NCBI RefSeq assembly: GCF_002101965.1
Contig: NZ_LQQA01000032.1
Coordinates: 1-64,000 of the forward strand
Direction: 5' to 3'
Length of the DNA: 64,000 bases
Source of the DNA: Mycolicibacterium wolinskyi
Lineage (GTDB): Bacteria > Actinomycetota > Actinomycetes > Mycobacteriales > Mycobacteriaceae
This document shows positions 7,904-16,523 of the stretch, in pieces. How positions within the stretch are numbered: the first letter of the stretch is position 1; every line of letters starts with the position of its first letter. The notes under the pieces were generated by a model. That model ran no database searches, was not told the origin of the DNA, and was given only the letters and a program-made list of their open reading frames with translations. Both the position numbers and the translations under genes were made by a program.

Positions 7904-8899
7904 ATGCGAAAGTTCATCAACAAACCCAGTGACGTCGCGGCTGAGACTCTCGAAGGCTACGCGGCTGCCCACACTGCTCGAATAACCCGTGTTCCAGGAA
8001 CTCTCGGTCTGATTCGCCGAGACCTCACCGAACGGGTCGTTGTGCTCGTCGGCGGAGGGAGCGGCCATGAACCGGTGTGGCTGGAATACGTCGGAGATGG
8101 TCTGGCAGACGCGGTCTGCCAGGGTGACGTATTTGCCGCGCCCAATCCGATGTCGATTGTCACGGTGGCCGCTGCGGCGCACCGAGGCCACGGAGTGTTG
8201 TTCATGTACGGCAATTACGCGGGGGACAGACTCAATTTCGACCTGGCTGCCGAAGAACTCGAAGCCGATGGAATTGCGACGCGTACCGTCCGGATCACTG
8301 ATGACGTCGCTTCCGCGCCGTTGGAACGTCGCAATGACCGTCGCGGTATCGCCGGAGGGTATTTCGCCACTCGGATCGCTGCAGCCGCTGCGGCGCGGGG
8401 AGACGATCTCGACGCAGTCGCCTCGATCGCGCAGCGAGCCGTCGATCACACCCGCAGCATCGGAGTCGCAGGGGCCGGTGGCACGATTCCGGGCTCGAGC
8501 GAACCGACCCTCGTCGTGGCAGCGGGCCGCCTCGAGATCGGCATGGGCATGCACGGTGAAAAAGGGGTGTGGGCAGGTGACTTCCTTGGCGCGGACGCGA
8601 CAGCTGACAAGATGCTCGAGTTGCTCTTCGCCGACCGCCCGCTGAATCGCGACCACTCTGTCGCAGTTCTGGTGAATGGTCTGGGGGCCACGACTCGCGC
8701 CGAGTTGCTGATTGTGAGCCGTCGACTGTTGCACCGGCTCGCCGAAGAGTCAATCGATATCGCCGATACCCACATCGGTGAGTACGCGACAAGCCAAGAG
8801 ATGCACGGGTTTTCGATCACCCTCTTCGAGCTGGACGAGGACCTCGCGCAGTTGTATCACCGCGAGGCCCACGCGACATTCGCAGGAGTGTCGACATGA
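7904..8899 (+). CDS. Dihydroxyacetone kinase subunit DhaK
   Basis: This 331-residue protein is the DhaK half of a split kinase. It has MRKFINKPSDV at the N-terminus, the GGGSGHEPVWLEYVGDG substrate-site motif near residue 48, and the later catalytic His region GSSEPTLVVAAGRLEIGMGMHGEKG. DhaK binds the keto-sugar covalently through a His; DhaL supplies the phosphoryl donor. No DhaM (PTS) gene is visible, so the pair is probably ATP-dependent, as in tetrulose kinases described in mycobacteria. The true substrate may be a tetrulose or other ketose, not dihydroxyacetone. The ATG at 7904 gives the family-like N-terminus; 7898 is an alternative. Confidence 0.9.
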   Translation: MRKFINKPSDVAAETLEGYAAAHTARITRVPGTLGLIRRDLTERVVVLVGGGSGHEPVWLEYVGDGLADAVCQGDVFAAPNPMSIVTVAAAAHRGHGVLFMYGNYAGDRLNFDLAAEELEADGIATRTVRITDDVASAPLERRNDRRGIAGGYFATRIAAAAAARGDDLDAVASIAQRAVDHTRSIGVAGAGGTIPGSSEPTLVVAAGRLEIGMGMHGEKGVWAGDFLGADATADKMLELLFADRPLNRDHSVAVLVNGLGATTRAELLIVSRRLLHRLAEESIDIADTHIGEYATSQEMHGFSITLFELDEDLAQLYHREAHATFAGVST

Positions 8900-9558
8900 G
8901 CGCTCCAGCGATCGAGACAACCGACGTCATCGGCATGCTGACGGCGGTGTGCGAGCGGATGATCCTCAGCGAGGAACTGTTGGCACGCGCAGACCGCGAA
9001 ATCGGTGATGGAGACCATGGCCAGGGTATGGCGCGCGGATTCCGGGCGGCCCGCGACCATCTCCGGCGCTGTCCGGCGAGCGCCAGCCCGCACGAGATTC
9101 TCGTCGGGGTAGGCACAACCCTGATCGAATCCATGGGCGGGGCCTCCGGCGTCGTGTTCGGAACGCTGTTTCGAAGCGCCAGAACCTCATCCTTTGCGGG
9201 ACCGTTGACGACGGCGGCTTTGGCAGACCATCTCGACGCCGGTGTCGCAGAGATTCAGCGTCGCGGCGGAGCGCAGCCGGGCGACAAAACCATGCTGGAT
9301 GCCGTCATCCCGGTTGTCGAGGCATTGCGTAAGCAATCCGCGGAAACTCCAGTGGCGCAGGCGCTCAAGGAAGCCGCTCTGGCGGCGGAGGCGGGCGCGG
9401 AGGCGACCCGAACCATGACAGCGAGGCATGGAAAGTCTGCGGCCCTCGGTTTGCGTTCGCTTGGCTTCCCCGACCCCGGCGCAATCTCGGTTGCGCTCAT
9501 TTTTCGCGAGATGGCCGACTGGCTCGCTCGACACCACATGCAAACCTCGACACACTGA
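8896..9558 (+). CDS. Dihydroxyacetone kinase subunit DhaL
   Basis: This 220-residue all-helical protein carries the nucleotide/Mg motif ADREIGDGDHGQGMARGF near residue 35, then ESMGGASGVVFGTLFRSA and GDKTMLDAVIP, and the end region GHGKSAALGLRSLGFPDPGA-like (RHGKSAALGLRSLG). The first segment supplies the aspartates that hold the metals. It completes the kinase with DhaK, whose stop it overlaps (ATGA). Separate DhaK and DhaL without DhaM implies either direct use of ATP or a DhaM elsewhere; the former fits better with an ABC-driven uptake system. Confidence 0.9.
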   Translation: MSAPAIETTDVIGMLTAVCERMILSEELLARADREIGDGDHGQGMARGFRAARDHLRRCPASASPHEILVGVGTTLIESMGGASGVVFGTLFRSARTSSFAGPLTTAALADHLDAGVAEIQRRGGAQPGDKTMLDAVIPVVEALRKQSAETPVAQALKEAALAAEAGAEATRTMTARHGKSAALGLRSLGFPDPGAISVALIFREMADWLARHHMQTSTH

Positions 9559-9569
9559 AAGGCACAACG

Positions 9570-10103
9570 ATGACCGCATCCCTGACTGCCGACGAACTGC
9601 GGCGACGCAACGCGGATCGCAAGATATTCCAGATCGCGCTAGTTACACGCGATCTGGAGAGAAGCATGAAAGCCTGGGTGGAAAACTTGGGGATCGGCCC
9701 GTGGACGGTTCTCACGTTCACCGAGGATTCGGTGCGAGACCTCAAGGTTGGTGCTCAACCGGTGACCGTTCCGTTCAAGTTCCTCATAGCCATTGCCACG
9801 GTGGGAGACATCGATTTCGAACTGATCCAGCCGGTGTACGGGCCCACGATCTACGAGGAGTTTCTGCAACGTCGCGGGGAGGGCCTGCATCACATCAAGG
9901 AGAAGATCTCCGAACGTGATCTGGACGCGGTGATCGACGACTACGCCGCCAAGGGGATCGGCGTGCTGCAGACGGGCTGGTTCGACGTAGACGTGCACTA
10001 CTACATGGACACCGAACCCAAGCTCGACTTCATCTTCGAGCTGGGCAACTGCCCGCGATTGCAACTGCCCGAAGGCTCGTACTCGACGTACCCGGCCGAA
10101 TGA
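9570..10103 (+). CDS. VOC (glyoxalase-like) family protein
   Basis: This 177-residue protein has paired beta-alpha-beta-beta-beta modules of the vicinal oxygen chelate fold, similar to methylmalonyl-CoA epimerase-like proteins. Candidate metal ligands are in IFQIALVTRD (no His at the usual position), FELIQPVYGP (Glu), GEGLHHIKEK (His) and FIFELGN (Glu). VOC enzymes use a divalent metal to epimerise, isomerise or lyse small acids. Placed between the kinase and an aldolase, it could isomerise a phosphorylated intermediate; that role is inference. AAAGG lies before the ATG, and its stop overlaps the aldolase start by 4 nt. Confidence 0.75.
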   Translation: MTASLTADELRRRNADRKIFQIALVTRDLERSMKAWVENLGIGPWTVLTFTEDSVRDLKVGAQPVTVPFKFLIAIATVGDIDFELIQPVYGPTIYEEFLQRRGEGLHHIKEKISERDLDAVIDDYAAKGIGVLQTGWFDVDVHYYMDTEPKLDFIFELGNCPRLQLPEGSYSTYPAE

Positions 10104-10954
10104 GCAACGCAGACTTGCTTCCTCGTCTGCAAAGGCTACTGGGCGAGGACGGACGACTGCTCGATGTCGCGATTGATCATGGTGCGGTCAACGAGCCTGC
10201 ATTGCTGGGCGGGATCAGCGACATGCGGGCGGCATTGGAGACCTTGCGCGCCGCCGGTCCGGACGCGATCCAACTTACCCCGGGGATGGCTCGCCTCCTG
10301 GCCGGGCGGCGCAGTTCAGCGGACCCGAGGCTGGTGTTGCGCACCGATGTGTCCAATGTCTATGGCGCTGCCGTGCCGCGCTCACCGTCCTGCGAGTTGC
10401 TGCCGGGGGCCGTCACGACGGCGCTACGCATCGACGCGGCGTGCGTGGTGGCGAACTTGTTGCTACTTCCGGATCAGCCCGAACTCCACAGCCAGTGCGT
10501 GCGCAATGTCGGCGCGCTGCGGGAGGAATGTGAGCGTGTCGGTATGCCACTGATGGTGGAACCGCTGGTGATGGCTCCGAATGAGACTGCAGGCGGCTAT
10601 CAGGTCGATGGAGATCTCGACCGGATCACCGCTCTGGTTCGACAGGCAGCGGAACTGGGCGCTGATGTCATCAAGGCTGATCCGTGCAGCGTGCCTGCCG
10701 AGTTTCACCGGGTGATCACCGCAGCCTCTGGGGTTCCAGTACTCGTTCGCGGTGGTGGACGCGCCCCGGACACCGAGATTCTCGAGCGAACCGTAGCGAT
10801 CATGCGGCAGGGTGCTATCGGAATTGTGTACGGGAGGAACATCTTTCAACATCCGAATCCCGCCGCTATGGTCGCCGCCTTGATGGCCGTGGTCCACGAC
10901 GATGTCGATGCACCCACGGCCGCCGAACTCCTGCACCGGCACAGCGCCGCATGA
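10100..10954 (+). CDS. Class I aldolase, DhnA/DeoC/LsrF superfamily
   Basis: This 284-residue TIM-barrel protein resembles archaeal-type class I fructose-bisphosphate aldolase (DhnA) and LsrF. It has RLLDVAIDHGAVNEPALL near residue 15, the Schiff-base lysine in GADVIKADPCSVPAEF, VPVLVRGGGRAPDTEIL, and the phosphate grip GAIGIVYGRNIFQHPNPAAM. It should cleave or form a C-C bond on a phosphorylated ketose, giving dihydroxyacetone phosphate or acting as a thiolase as LsrF does. The preceding DhaK-DhaL kinase would supply the phosphorylated substrate. A second member of this superfamily is encoded at 28538. Confidence 0.82.
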   Translation: MSNADLLPRLQRLLGEDGRLLDVAIDHGAVNEPALLGGISDMRAALETLRAAGPDAIQLTPGMARLLAGRRSSADPRLVLRTDVSNVYGAAVPRSPSCELLPGAVTTALRIDAACVVANLLLLPDQPELHSQCVRNVGALREECERVGMPLMVEPLVMAPNETAGGYQVDGDLDRITALVRQAAELGADVIKADPCSVPAEFHRVITAASGVPVLVRGGGRAPDTEILERTVAIMRQGAIGIVYGRNIFQHPNPAAMVAALMAVVHDDVDAPTAAELLHRHSAA

Positions 10955-10961
10955 GGGCTGT

Positions 10962-12065
10962 ATGAGGATCGTTGGTGCCGTCTTGGACCATAGCCGGGCG
11001 GACCGGCCTTACCGGGCCAGTGCGCCGCTTGCCATCACCGAACTCGATCTGTCGGAGCCGCGCGCCGGCGAGATCCGCGTCGCCATCGACGCGGCCGGCG
11101 TGTGTCACTCGGACCTTTCGGTCGTCGACGGCAACCGGGCCCGCCCCTTGCCGATGCTCTTGGGGCACGAAGGCACCGGCCTGGTCGAGGCGGTGGGGGA
11201 CGGCGTTGCCGATATCCATCCGGGTCAACGCGTGGTGATGACATTCCTGCCGCGGTGCGGTCAATGTGAGGGCTGCCGTAGCGGCGGCCGGATCCCGTGT
11301 GGCCGGGGGAGCGGCGCCAACGCCTCCGGTGAACTGATGAACGGAGGAACTCGCCTGGCGCGTAATGGCGGTCTGGTGCACCACCATCTCGGGGTGTCGG
11401 CATTCGCGACCCACGCAGTGGTGGACCGGCGATCTGTCGTTCCGATCGATCCAGATATCCCGCCTTCCGTCGGGGCGCTGCTGGGTTGTGCCGTGCTCAC
11501 CGGCGGCGGTGCGGTACTCAACGACGGCAACGCGCGGGCCGGTGAGCCCATCGCTGTTGTCGGTCTCGGCGGCGTGGGAATGGCGGCCGTGATGACGGCG
11601 TTGGCCCTGGGCCACGACGTTATCGCGGTTGACAACGTCGAGACGAAGCTCGCACTGGCCCGCGACCTCGGCGCGACGGAGGTGCTCACCCCACAGCGGG
11701 CCACGGAACGCGGCATACGAGCGCCGGTCGTGATCGAAGCCGCCGGTCACCCGCGTGCCTTCGAGACCGCCCTCGCCTTGACGACAGCGGGCGGACGGAC
11801 AATCACCGTCGGACTGCCCGCACCGTCAGCAATGGCGGCGGTATCACCGCTGCTGATCACCGCAGAGGCGCGAACCATCGTCGGCAGCTACCTCGGTTCG
11901 GCGGTGCCCGATCGCGACATCCCGGTTTTCGTCCGGCTCTGGCGGGACGGCCTTCTGCCCATCGAGCGGCTCGTCACAGCCGAAATAGAGCTCGGTCAGA
12001 TCAACGCGGCCATGGATGATCTCGCCGACGGTCGGGCGATCCGCCAGATCGTCCGGATGGCTTAG
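10962..12065 (+). CDS. Zinc-dependent alcohol dehydrogenase (MDR family)
   Basis: This 367-residue protein has the catalytic zinc site Cys in GVCHSDLSV with LGHEGTGLVEAVGDGV, the structural zinc cluster CGQCEGCRSGGRIPC, and the Rossmann motif GLGGVGMAAVM. It resembles class III-like or benzyl-alcohol dehydrogenase-type MDR enzymes that oxidise primary alcohols with NAD. The ATG at 10962 follows GAGG by 5 nt and lies 8 nt after the aldolase stop. As the last gene of the unit it probably oxidises the incoming polyol or an aldehyde product of the aldolase. Direction and substrate are not determinable. Confidence 0.88.
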   Translation: MRIVGAVLDHSRADRPYRASAPLAITELDLSEPRAGEIRVAIDAAGVCHSDLSVVDGNRARPLPMLLGHEGTGLVEAVGDGVADIHPGQRVVMTFLPRCGQCEGCRSGGRIPCGRGSGANASGELMNGGTRLARNGGLVHHHLGVSAFATHAVVDRRSVVPIDPDIPPSVGALLGCAVLTGGGAVLNDGNARAGEPIAVVGLGGVGMAAVMTALALGHDVIAVDNVETKLALARDLGATEVLTPQRATERGIRAPVVIEAAGHPRAFETALALTTAGGRTITVGLPAPSAMAAVSPLLITAEARTIVGSYLGSAVPDRDIPVFVRLWRDGLLPIERLVTAEIELGQINAAMDDLADGRAIRQIVRMA

Positions 12066-12308
12066 CCGTCGCCGAGCTGCACCTGCTGCGTGGTAAAAGC
12101 ACCCCTGTTCAGCGTGTAAACTTCAATCCGCAGCTCGCCCGAGCGGGCTGACTTCGCGTGTCTGCGCCACGGCCGCCTTATCGGGGTCGTACCCGGATGC
12201 CGGCGGTCCTGACCTGGGAGTTCCCAGTCGGGTCCGGCAACCAGTAGGCACCAGGGCCCGGCATCACCCGACGCCGGGCGACAACCGACATAAAGGAACC
12301 ATGGACTC
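12066..12308 (+). promoter_or_regulatory. rpsB upstream region with a six-codon mini-ORF
   Basis: This 243-nt interval separates the catabolic locus from rpsB. A possible -10, TAAACT, lies at 12117-12122 with no clear -35. AAAGGA at 12292-12297 is placed ideally for an ATG at 12301, which opens a six-codon frame (MDSWLL, stop at 12319-12321) overlapping the rpsB start at 12309 in another frame. rpsB leaders are autoregulated in other bacteria, but no conserved structure could be assigned here. Confidence 0.4.
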
Positions 12309-13142
12309 ATGGCTGTTGTAACCATGAAGCAGCTGCTCGACAGCGGCACCCACTTCGGGCACCAGACCCGTCGCTGGAACCCCAAGATGAAGCGGTTCAT
12401 CTTCACCGACCGCAACGGCATCTACATCATCGACCTGCAGCAGACGCTGACCTACATCGACAAGGCGTACGAGTTCGTCAAGGAAACCGTCGCCCACGGC
12501 GGCAGCGTTCTGTTCGTCGGCACCAAGAAGCAGGCGCAGGAATCCATCGCCGACGAGGCGACCCGCGTCGGCATGCCCTACGTGAACCAGCGCTGGTTGG
12601 GCGGCATGCTCACCAACTTCTCCACCGTGCACAAGCGTCTGCAGCGCCTCAAGGAGCTCGAGGCGATGGAGCAGACCGGTGGCTTCGAGGGCCGCACCAA
12701 GAAGGAAATCCTCATGCTCACGCGTGAGAAGAACAAGCTTGAGCGCAGCCTCGGCGGTATTCGCGACATGCAGAAGGTGCCTTCGGCCATCTGGGTCGTC
12801 GACACCAACAAGGAGCACATCGCCGTCGGCGAGGCCCGCAAGCTGGGTATCCCGGTCATCGCGATCCTGGACACCAACTGCGATCCCGACGTCGTCGACT
12901 ACCCGATCCCGGGCAATGACGACGCCATCCGTTCGGCGGCCCTGCTCACCAAGGTGATCGCCTCCGCGGTGGCCGAGGGTCTGCAGGCCCGGGCCGGCCA
13001 GGGCAGCGGCGAGAAGCCCGAGGAGGGCGCCGAGCCGCTCGCCGAGTGGGAGCAGGAGCTGCTGGCCGGTGCGACCGCCGGTGCTGCCGACAGCCCGGCC
13101 GGTGGTGCGACCTCCACCGAATCATCCACTGACGCTTCGTAA
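12309..13142 (+). CDS. rpsB: 30S ribosomal protein S2
   Basis: This 277-residue protein has the S2 signatures MKQLLDSGTHFGHQTRRWNP at the start, FVGTKKQAQ, VNQRWLGGMLTNF, and DTNKEHIAVGEARKLGIPVI with DTNCDPD. S2 binds the platform side of the small subunit late in assembly and helps recruit S1. Its C-terminus is extended by an acidic, Ala/Ser/Thr-rich tail of about 50 residues, usual for mycobacterial S2. It is followed 20 nt later by tsf, the conserved bacterial pairing. Confidence 0.99.
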   Translation: MAVVTMKQLLDSGTHFGHQTRRWNPKMKRFIFTDRNGIYIIDLQQTLTYIDKAYEFVKETVAHGGSVLFVGTKKQAQESIADEATRVGMPYVNQRWLGGMLTNFSTVHKRLQRLKELEAMEQTGGFEGRTKKEILMLTREKNKLERSLGGIRDMQKVPSAIWVVDTNKEHIAVGEARKLGIPVIAILDTNCDPDVVDYPIPGNDDAIRSAALLTKVIASAVAEGLQARAGQGSGEKPEEGAEPLAEWEQELLAGATAGAADSPAGGATSTESSTDAS

Positions 13143-13162
13143 TTTTTCAGGGGAAGGCTTAC

Positions 13163-13978
13163 ATGGCTAACTACACCGCTGCCGACGTCAAGCGACTTCG
13201 GGAGCTGACCGGCGCCGGCATGCTCGACTCGAAGAACGCGCTGGTCGAGGCTGACGGCGACTTTGACAAGGCCGTCGAGCTGCTGCGCATCAAGGGCGCC
13301 AAGGACGTCGGCAAGCGCGCTGAGCGCGCGACCGCCGAGGGTCTGGTCGCGGCCAAGGACGGCGCGTTGATCGAGCTCAACTCCGAGACCGACTTCGTCG
13401 CCAAGAACGCCGAGTTCCAGGCACTGGCCGACCAGGTCGTGGCCGCCGCGGCAGCCTCGAAGGCCGCCGATGTGGACGCGCTGAAGGCCGCCAAGGCCGG
13501 TGACACCACCGTCGAGCAGGCCATCGCGGACCTGTCGGCCAAGATCGGCGAGAAGCTCGAGCTGCGGCGCGTTGCCTACTTCGACGGTCAGGTCGAGACC
13601 TACCTGCACAAGCGGGCCGCTGACCTGCCGCCTGCCGTCGGCGTGCTCGTCGAGTACACCGGTGATTCGCAGGAGGCCGCGCACGCGGTCGCGCTGCAGA
13701 TCGCCGCGCTGAAGGCCAAGTACCTCACCCGTGAGGACGTGCCGGAGGACATCGTCGCCAACGAGCGTCGCATCGCCGAGGAGACCGCGAAGGAAGAGGG
13801 CAAGCCCGAGCAGGCACTGCCCAAGATCGTCGAGGGTCGCGTGACCGGCTTCTACAAGGACGTCGTGCTGCTCGATCAGCCGTCGGTGTCCGACAGCAAG
13901 AAGACCGTCAAGGCACTGCTCGACGAGGCAGGCGTGACCGTGACCCGGTTCGTCCGGTTCGAGGTCGGCCAGGCCTAG
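13163..13978 (+). CDS. tsf: Elongation factor Ts
   Basis: This 271-residue protein begins MANYTAADVKRLRELTGAGM with the UBA-like N-domain (DSKNALVEADGDFDKAVELL), then the core signature KSETDFVAKN-like ELNSETDFVAKN. EF-Ts exchanges GDP for GTP on EF-Tu. The sequence is complete and matches the usual mycobacterial length. A GGGGAAGG ribosome site precedes the ATG, and a perfect terminator hairpin follows the stop. Confidence 0.99.
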   Translation: MANYTAADVKRLRELTGAGMLDSKNALVEADGDFDKAVELLRIKGAKDVGKRAERATAEGLVAAKDGALIELNSETDFVAKNAEFQALADQVVAAAAASKAADVDALKAAKAGDTTVEQAIADLSAKIGEKLELRRVAYFDGQVETYLHKRAADLPPAVGVLVEYTGDSQEAAHAVALQIAALKAKYLTREDVPEDIVANERRIAEETAKEEGKPEQALPKIVEGRVTGFYKDVVLLDQPSVSDSKKTVKALLDEAGVTVTRFVRFEVGQA

Positions 13979-14014
13979 CGAGAAGACCTGAGCGGCGCAC
14001 CAACCGCTCAACGT

Positions 14015-14058
14015 AAAACCCCGCGTCAGATCCGGCGATCCCGGAGACGCGGGGTTTT
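14015..14058 (+). terminator. rho-independent terminator of rpsB-tsf
   Basis: A perfect 13-bp stem, AAAACCCCGCGTC (14015-14027) with GACGCGGGGTTTT (14046-14058), ends in a T-run on the plus strand. An inner five-pair stem (TCCGG with CCGGA) sits in the loop. It lies 37 nt after the tsf stop and 42 nt before the next gene, so the oxidoreductase at 14100 needs its own promoter or readthrough. Confidence 0.93.
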
Positions 14059-14099
14059 GCCTTTGGATGGGATCGCCGGGAACGGTTGTTGGAGATGCC

Positions 14100-14975
14100 A
14101 TGCGCATAGGAGTCGTCTTTCCCCAGACCGAACTCGGCGGAGACCCGGGTGCCGTACGGGCCTACGGACAGCGGGTCGAAGAGCTGGGATACGCCCACAT
14201 CCTGGCCTACGACCACGTCGTCGGGGCTGACCCGGCCGTGCACCAGGGCTGGGCCGGGCCCTACGACATCCGCACGACGTTCCACGAGCCGTTCGTGATG
14301 TTCGGCTATCTCGCCGCGGTGACCACACTGGAACTGGTGACCGGGGTGATCATCCTGCCCCAGCGGCAGACCGTGCTGGTGGCCAAGCAGGCCGCCGAAG
14401 TCGATCTGCTCACCGGTGGACGACTGCGCCTCGGTGTCGGGTTGGGTTGGAACGCAGTCGAATACGAGGCGCTCGGCGAAGCGTTCGGTAACCGCGGCAA
14501 GCGTTCGGAGGAGCAGGTCGAGCTGATGCGGCGGCTGTGGACCGAGCCGACAGTGACCTTCGACGGCCGATACCACCGGGTCACCGGGGCCGGGCTGGCG
14601 CCGCTGCCGGTCCAGCGACCGATCCCGGTGTGGTTCGGTGCCGCCACCGAGCGTGCGCTTGAGCGCGCGGGCCGGCTGGGCGACGGCTGGTTCCCGATGG
14701 TGGCGCCGGGCACCAAGCTCGACGAAGCCCGGGCACATGTCGAGCGGGCGGCCCTGGCTGCCGGCCGCGACCCGGCATCCATCGGAATGGAGGGCCGGGT
14801 GACCTGGAGCGGTGATGCCGAGCGGGCCGCACGCGAGTTGTCGGCCTGGGCCGCGGCGGGCGCATCGCACGTCTCGGTCAACACCATGGGCGCGGGTCTG
14901 GACACCGTCGACGCTCATCTCGCCGCATTGGAGAGGGTGGCGGCAGCGGTACCACTTGGTACCGTCGGCGCATGA
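14100..14975 (+). CDS. LLM class flavin-dependent oxidoreductase (F420-type)
   Basis: This 291-residue TIM-barrel protein of the luciferase-like family has MRIGVVFPQTELGGDPG at the start, LVTGVIILPQRQTVLVAKQA, and GGRLRLGVGLGWNAVEYEAL with GNRGKRSEEQVELMR. The pattern fits the F420-binding subgroup common in mycobacteria (TIGR03619-like). It would reduce or oxidise a small organic substrate using F420 or FMN; the substrate is unknown. GGAG lies 5 nt before the ATG at 14100. Its stop overlaps the start of amiC (ATGA), so the two are translationally coupled. The 288-residue protein at 62657 is a distant relative. Confidence 0.88.
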   Translation: MRIGVVFPQTELGGDPGAVRAYGQRVEELGYAHILAYDHVVGADPAVHQGWAGPYDIRTTFHEPFVMFGYLAAVTTLELVTGVIILPQRQTVLVAKQAAEVDLLTGGRLRLGVGLGWNAVEYEALGEAFGNRGKRSEEQVELMRRLWTEPTVTFDGRYHRVTGAGLAPLPVQRPIPVWFGAATERALERAGRLGDGWFPMVAPGTKLDEARAHVERAALAAGRDPASIGMEGRVTWSGDAERAARELSAWAAAGASHVSVNTMGAGLDTVDAHLAALERVAAAVPLGTVGA

Positions 14976-16423
14976 GTGTAATCAGCGCCTTCGGCGACGA
15001 TGCTCTGGGCGATCATGACGCGGTCGGCCTGGTCGAGGAACTGCGCGCCAGCCGGGTATCGGCCGCCGACCTCATCGAAGCGGCCGTGACGCGGGTCGAG
15101 GCCGTCAACCCCACCCTGAACGGGCTGGCGTTCGAAGCCTTCGACCGGGCCCATGCGCGGGGCGCGGCGCCCAGCCCGTACGGCGGCTTTTTCGACGGCG
15201 TACCGACGTTCGTCAAAGACAACGTCGCGGTCGAGGGTATGCCGACCATGTCGGGTACCGATGCCTGGGAGCCGCGGCCCGAACCCGCCCACGGCGATTT
15301 CGCCCGGGCCTATCTCGCCACCGGCCTGGTGCCGCTCGGCAAGACCCGGCTGTCGGAATTCGGCTTCAGCGCCTCGTGTGAGCATCCCCGGCTCGGGCCG
15401 GTGCGCAATCCGTGGAACCCCGACTACACCGCGGGCGCATCGTCGTCGGGTTCTGGCGCGTTCGTCGCGGCCGGCGTGGTGCCGATCGCGCATGCGAACG
15501 ATGGCGGTGGGTCAATTCGGATCCCGGCGGCCTGCAACGGTCTCGTGGGGCTCAAACCGTCGCGTGGCCGGCTCCCGCAGGACGCGAATCTCCGACGGAT
15601 GCCGCTGCGCATCGTGTCCGACGGAGTGGTGACCCGCTCCGTCCGCGACACCGCCGCGCTCTACCGCGAGATGGAGCGCGTGTACCGCAATCCCAAGCTG
15701 CCACCGATCGGAGATGTCAGCCGGCCCGGCAAGCAGCGGCTGCGTATCGCGGTGTGCACACAGTCGATCGCCCGGGAGGCCAGCCCGGAGATGCGTGAGC
15801 TCACCCTCAAGACCGCGGCGCTGCTCGAAGAGCTCGGCCATCGGATCATGCCAATCGGCAACCCGGTCCCGGCCAGTTTCAAAGACGACTTCCTGCTCTA
15901 CTGGGCGTTTCTCGCATATGCCTTGGTGCGCGGCGGAACTCGCACATTCGGTCCGAGCTTCGACCGCGGCCGCCTCGACAACCTGACCCTCGGGCTCGAG
16001 CGTTTCGCCGGCCGCAATCTCTACCGCCTGCCGGTGGCGATCACCAGGCTGGCCCGGACCCGGCGCATCACCGAGCGGCTGTCCAACAGTTATGACGCGG
16101 TTCTCATGCCGACGCTCGCCGAACCGACGTTGCCGATCGGCCGGCTCGATCCGACCGCGGACTACGAACAGATCATCGAGCGGCTCATCGACTGGGTGGC
16201 GTTCACGCCGCTGCAGAACGCCACCGGTGACCCCGCCATCTCACTGCCGTTGGCGCAGACGGCAACTGGGCTCCCGGTCGGAATGATGTTGTCGACGACG
16301 GTGGGCCGCGAGGCGCGGCTACTGGAGCTCGCCTACGAACTGGAGGAAGCGCAGCCGTGGCGTCGGATCCAGGATTCGGTGGTGGCGCCTCGGCGTAAAC
16401 GCGCCCGAAAAGCGGTCAACTAA
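14972..16423 (+). CDS. amiC: Amidase (amidase-signature family)
   Basis: This 483-residue protein carries the amidase-signature catalytic set: Lys in VPTFVKDNVAVEG, the cis-Ser/Ser pair in AGASSSGSGAFVAAG, and DGGGSIRIPAACNGLVGLKPSRGR. It hydrolyses an amide to acid and ammonia; the physiological substrate is unknown. Position next to rpsB-tsf matches M. tuberculosis amiC (Rv2888c), which supports the symbol. The C-terminus ends in a basic stretch (APRRKRARKAVN). It starts within the stop codon of the upstream flavin-dependent oxidoreductase, hinting at sequential action on the same compound. Confidence 0.9.
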   Translation: MSVISAFGDDALGDHDAVGLVEELRASRVSAADLIEAAVTRVEAVNPTLNGLAFEAFDRAHARGAAPSPYGGFFDGVPTFVKDNVAVEGMPTMSGTDAWEPRPEPAHGDFARAYLATGLVPLGKTRLSEFGFSASCEHPRLGPVRNPWNPDYTAGASSSGSGAFVAAGVVPIAHANDGGGSIRIPAACNGLVGLKPSRGRLPQDANLRRMPLRIVSDGVVTRSVRDTAALYREMERVYRNPKLPPIGDVSRPGKQRLRIAVCTQSIAREASPEMRELTLKTAALLEELGHRIMPIGNPVPASFKDDFLLYWAFLAYALVRGGTRTFGPSFDRGRLDNLTLGLERFAGRNLYRLPVAITRLARTRRITERLSNSYDAVLMPTLAEPTLPIGRLDPTADYEQIIERLIDWVAFTPLQNATGDPAISLPLAQTATGLPVGMMLSTTVGREARLLELAYELEEAQPWRRIQDSVVAPRRKRARKAVN

Positions 16424-16523
16424 GCGGATATTGCGCGTCTCTGACGAGGATGGCGACGGATTTCGTCGTCGCGGCGACATGACGTCGTAACGCCGGCCGG
16501 GCCCTGTTAACCCACGCGACACC

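Noticed and set aside
12066..12308. Riboswitch or S2-type leader structure before rpsB
   Set aside because: No conserved core could be identified by eye; short pairings are expected in sequence this GC-rich.
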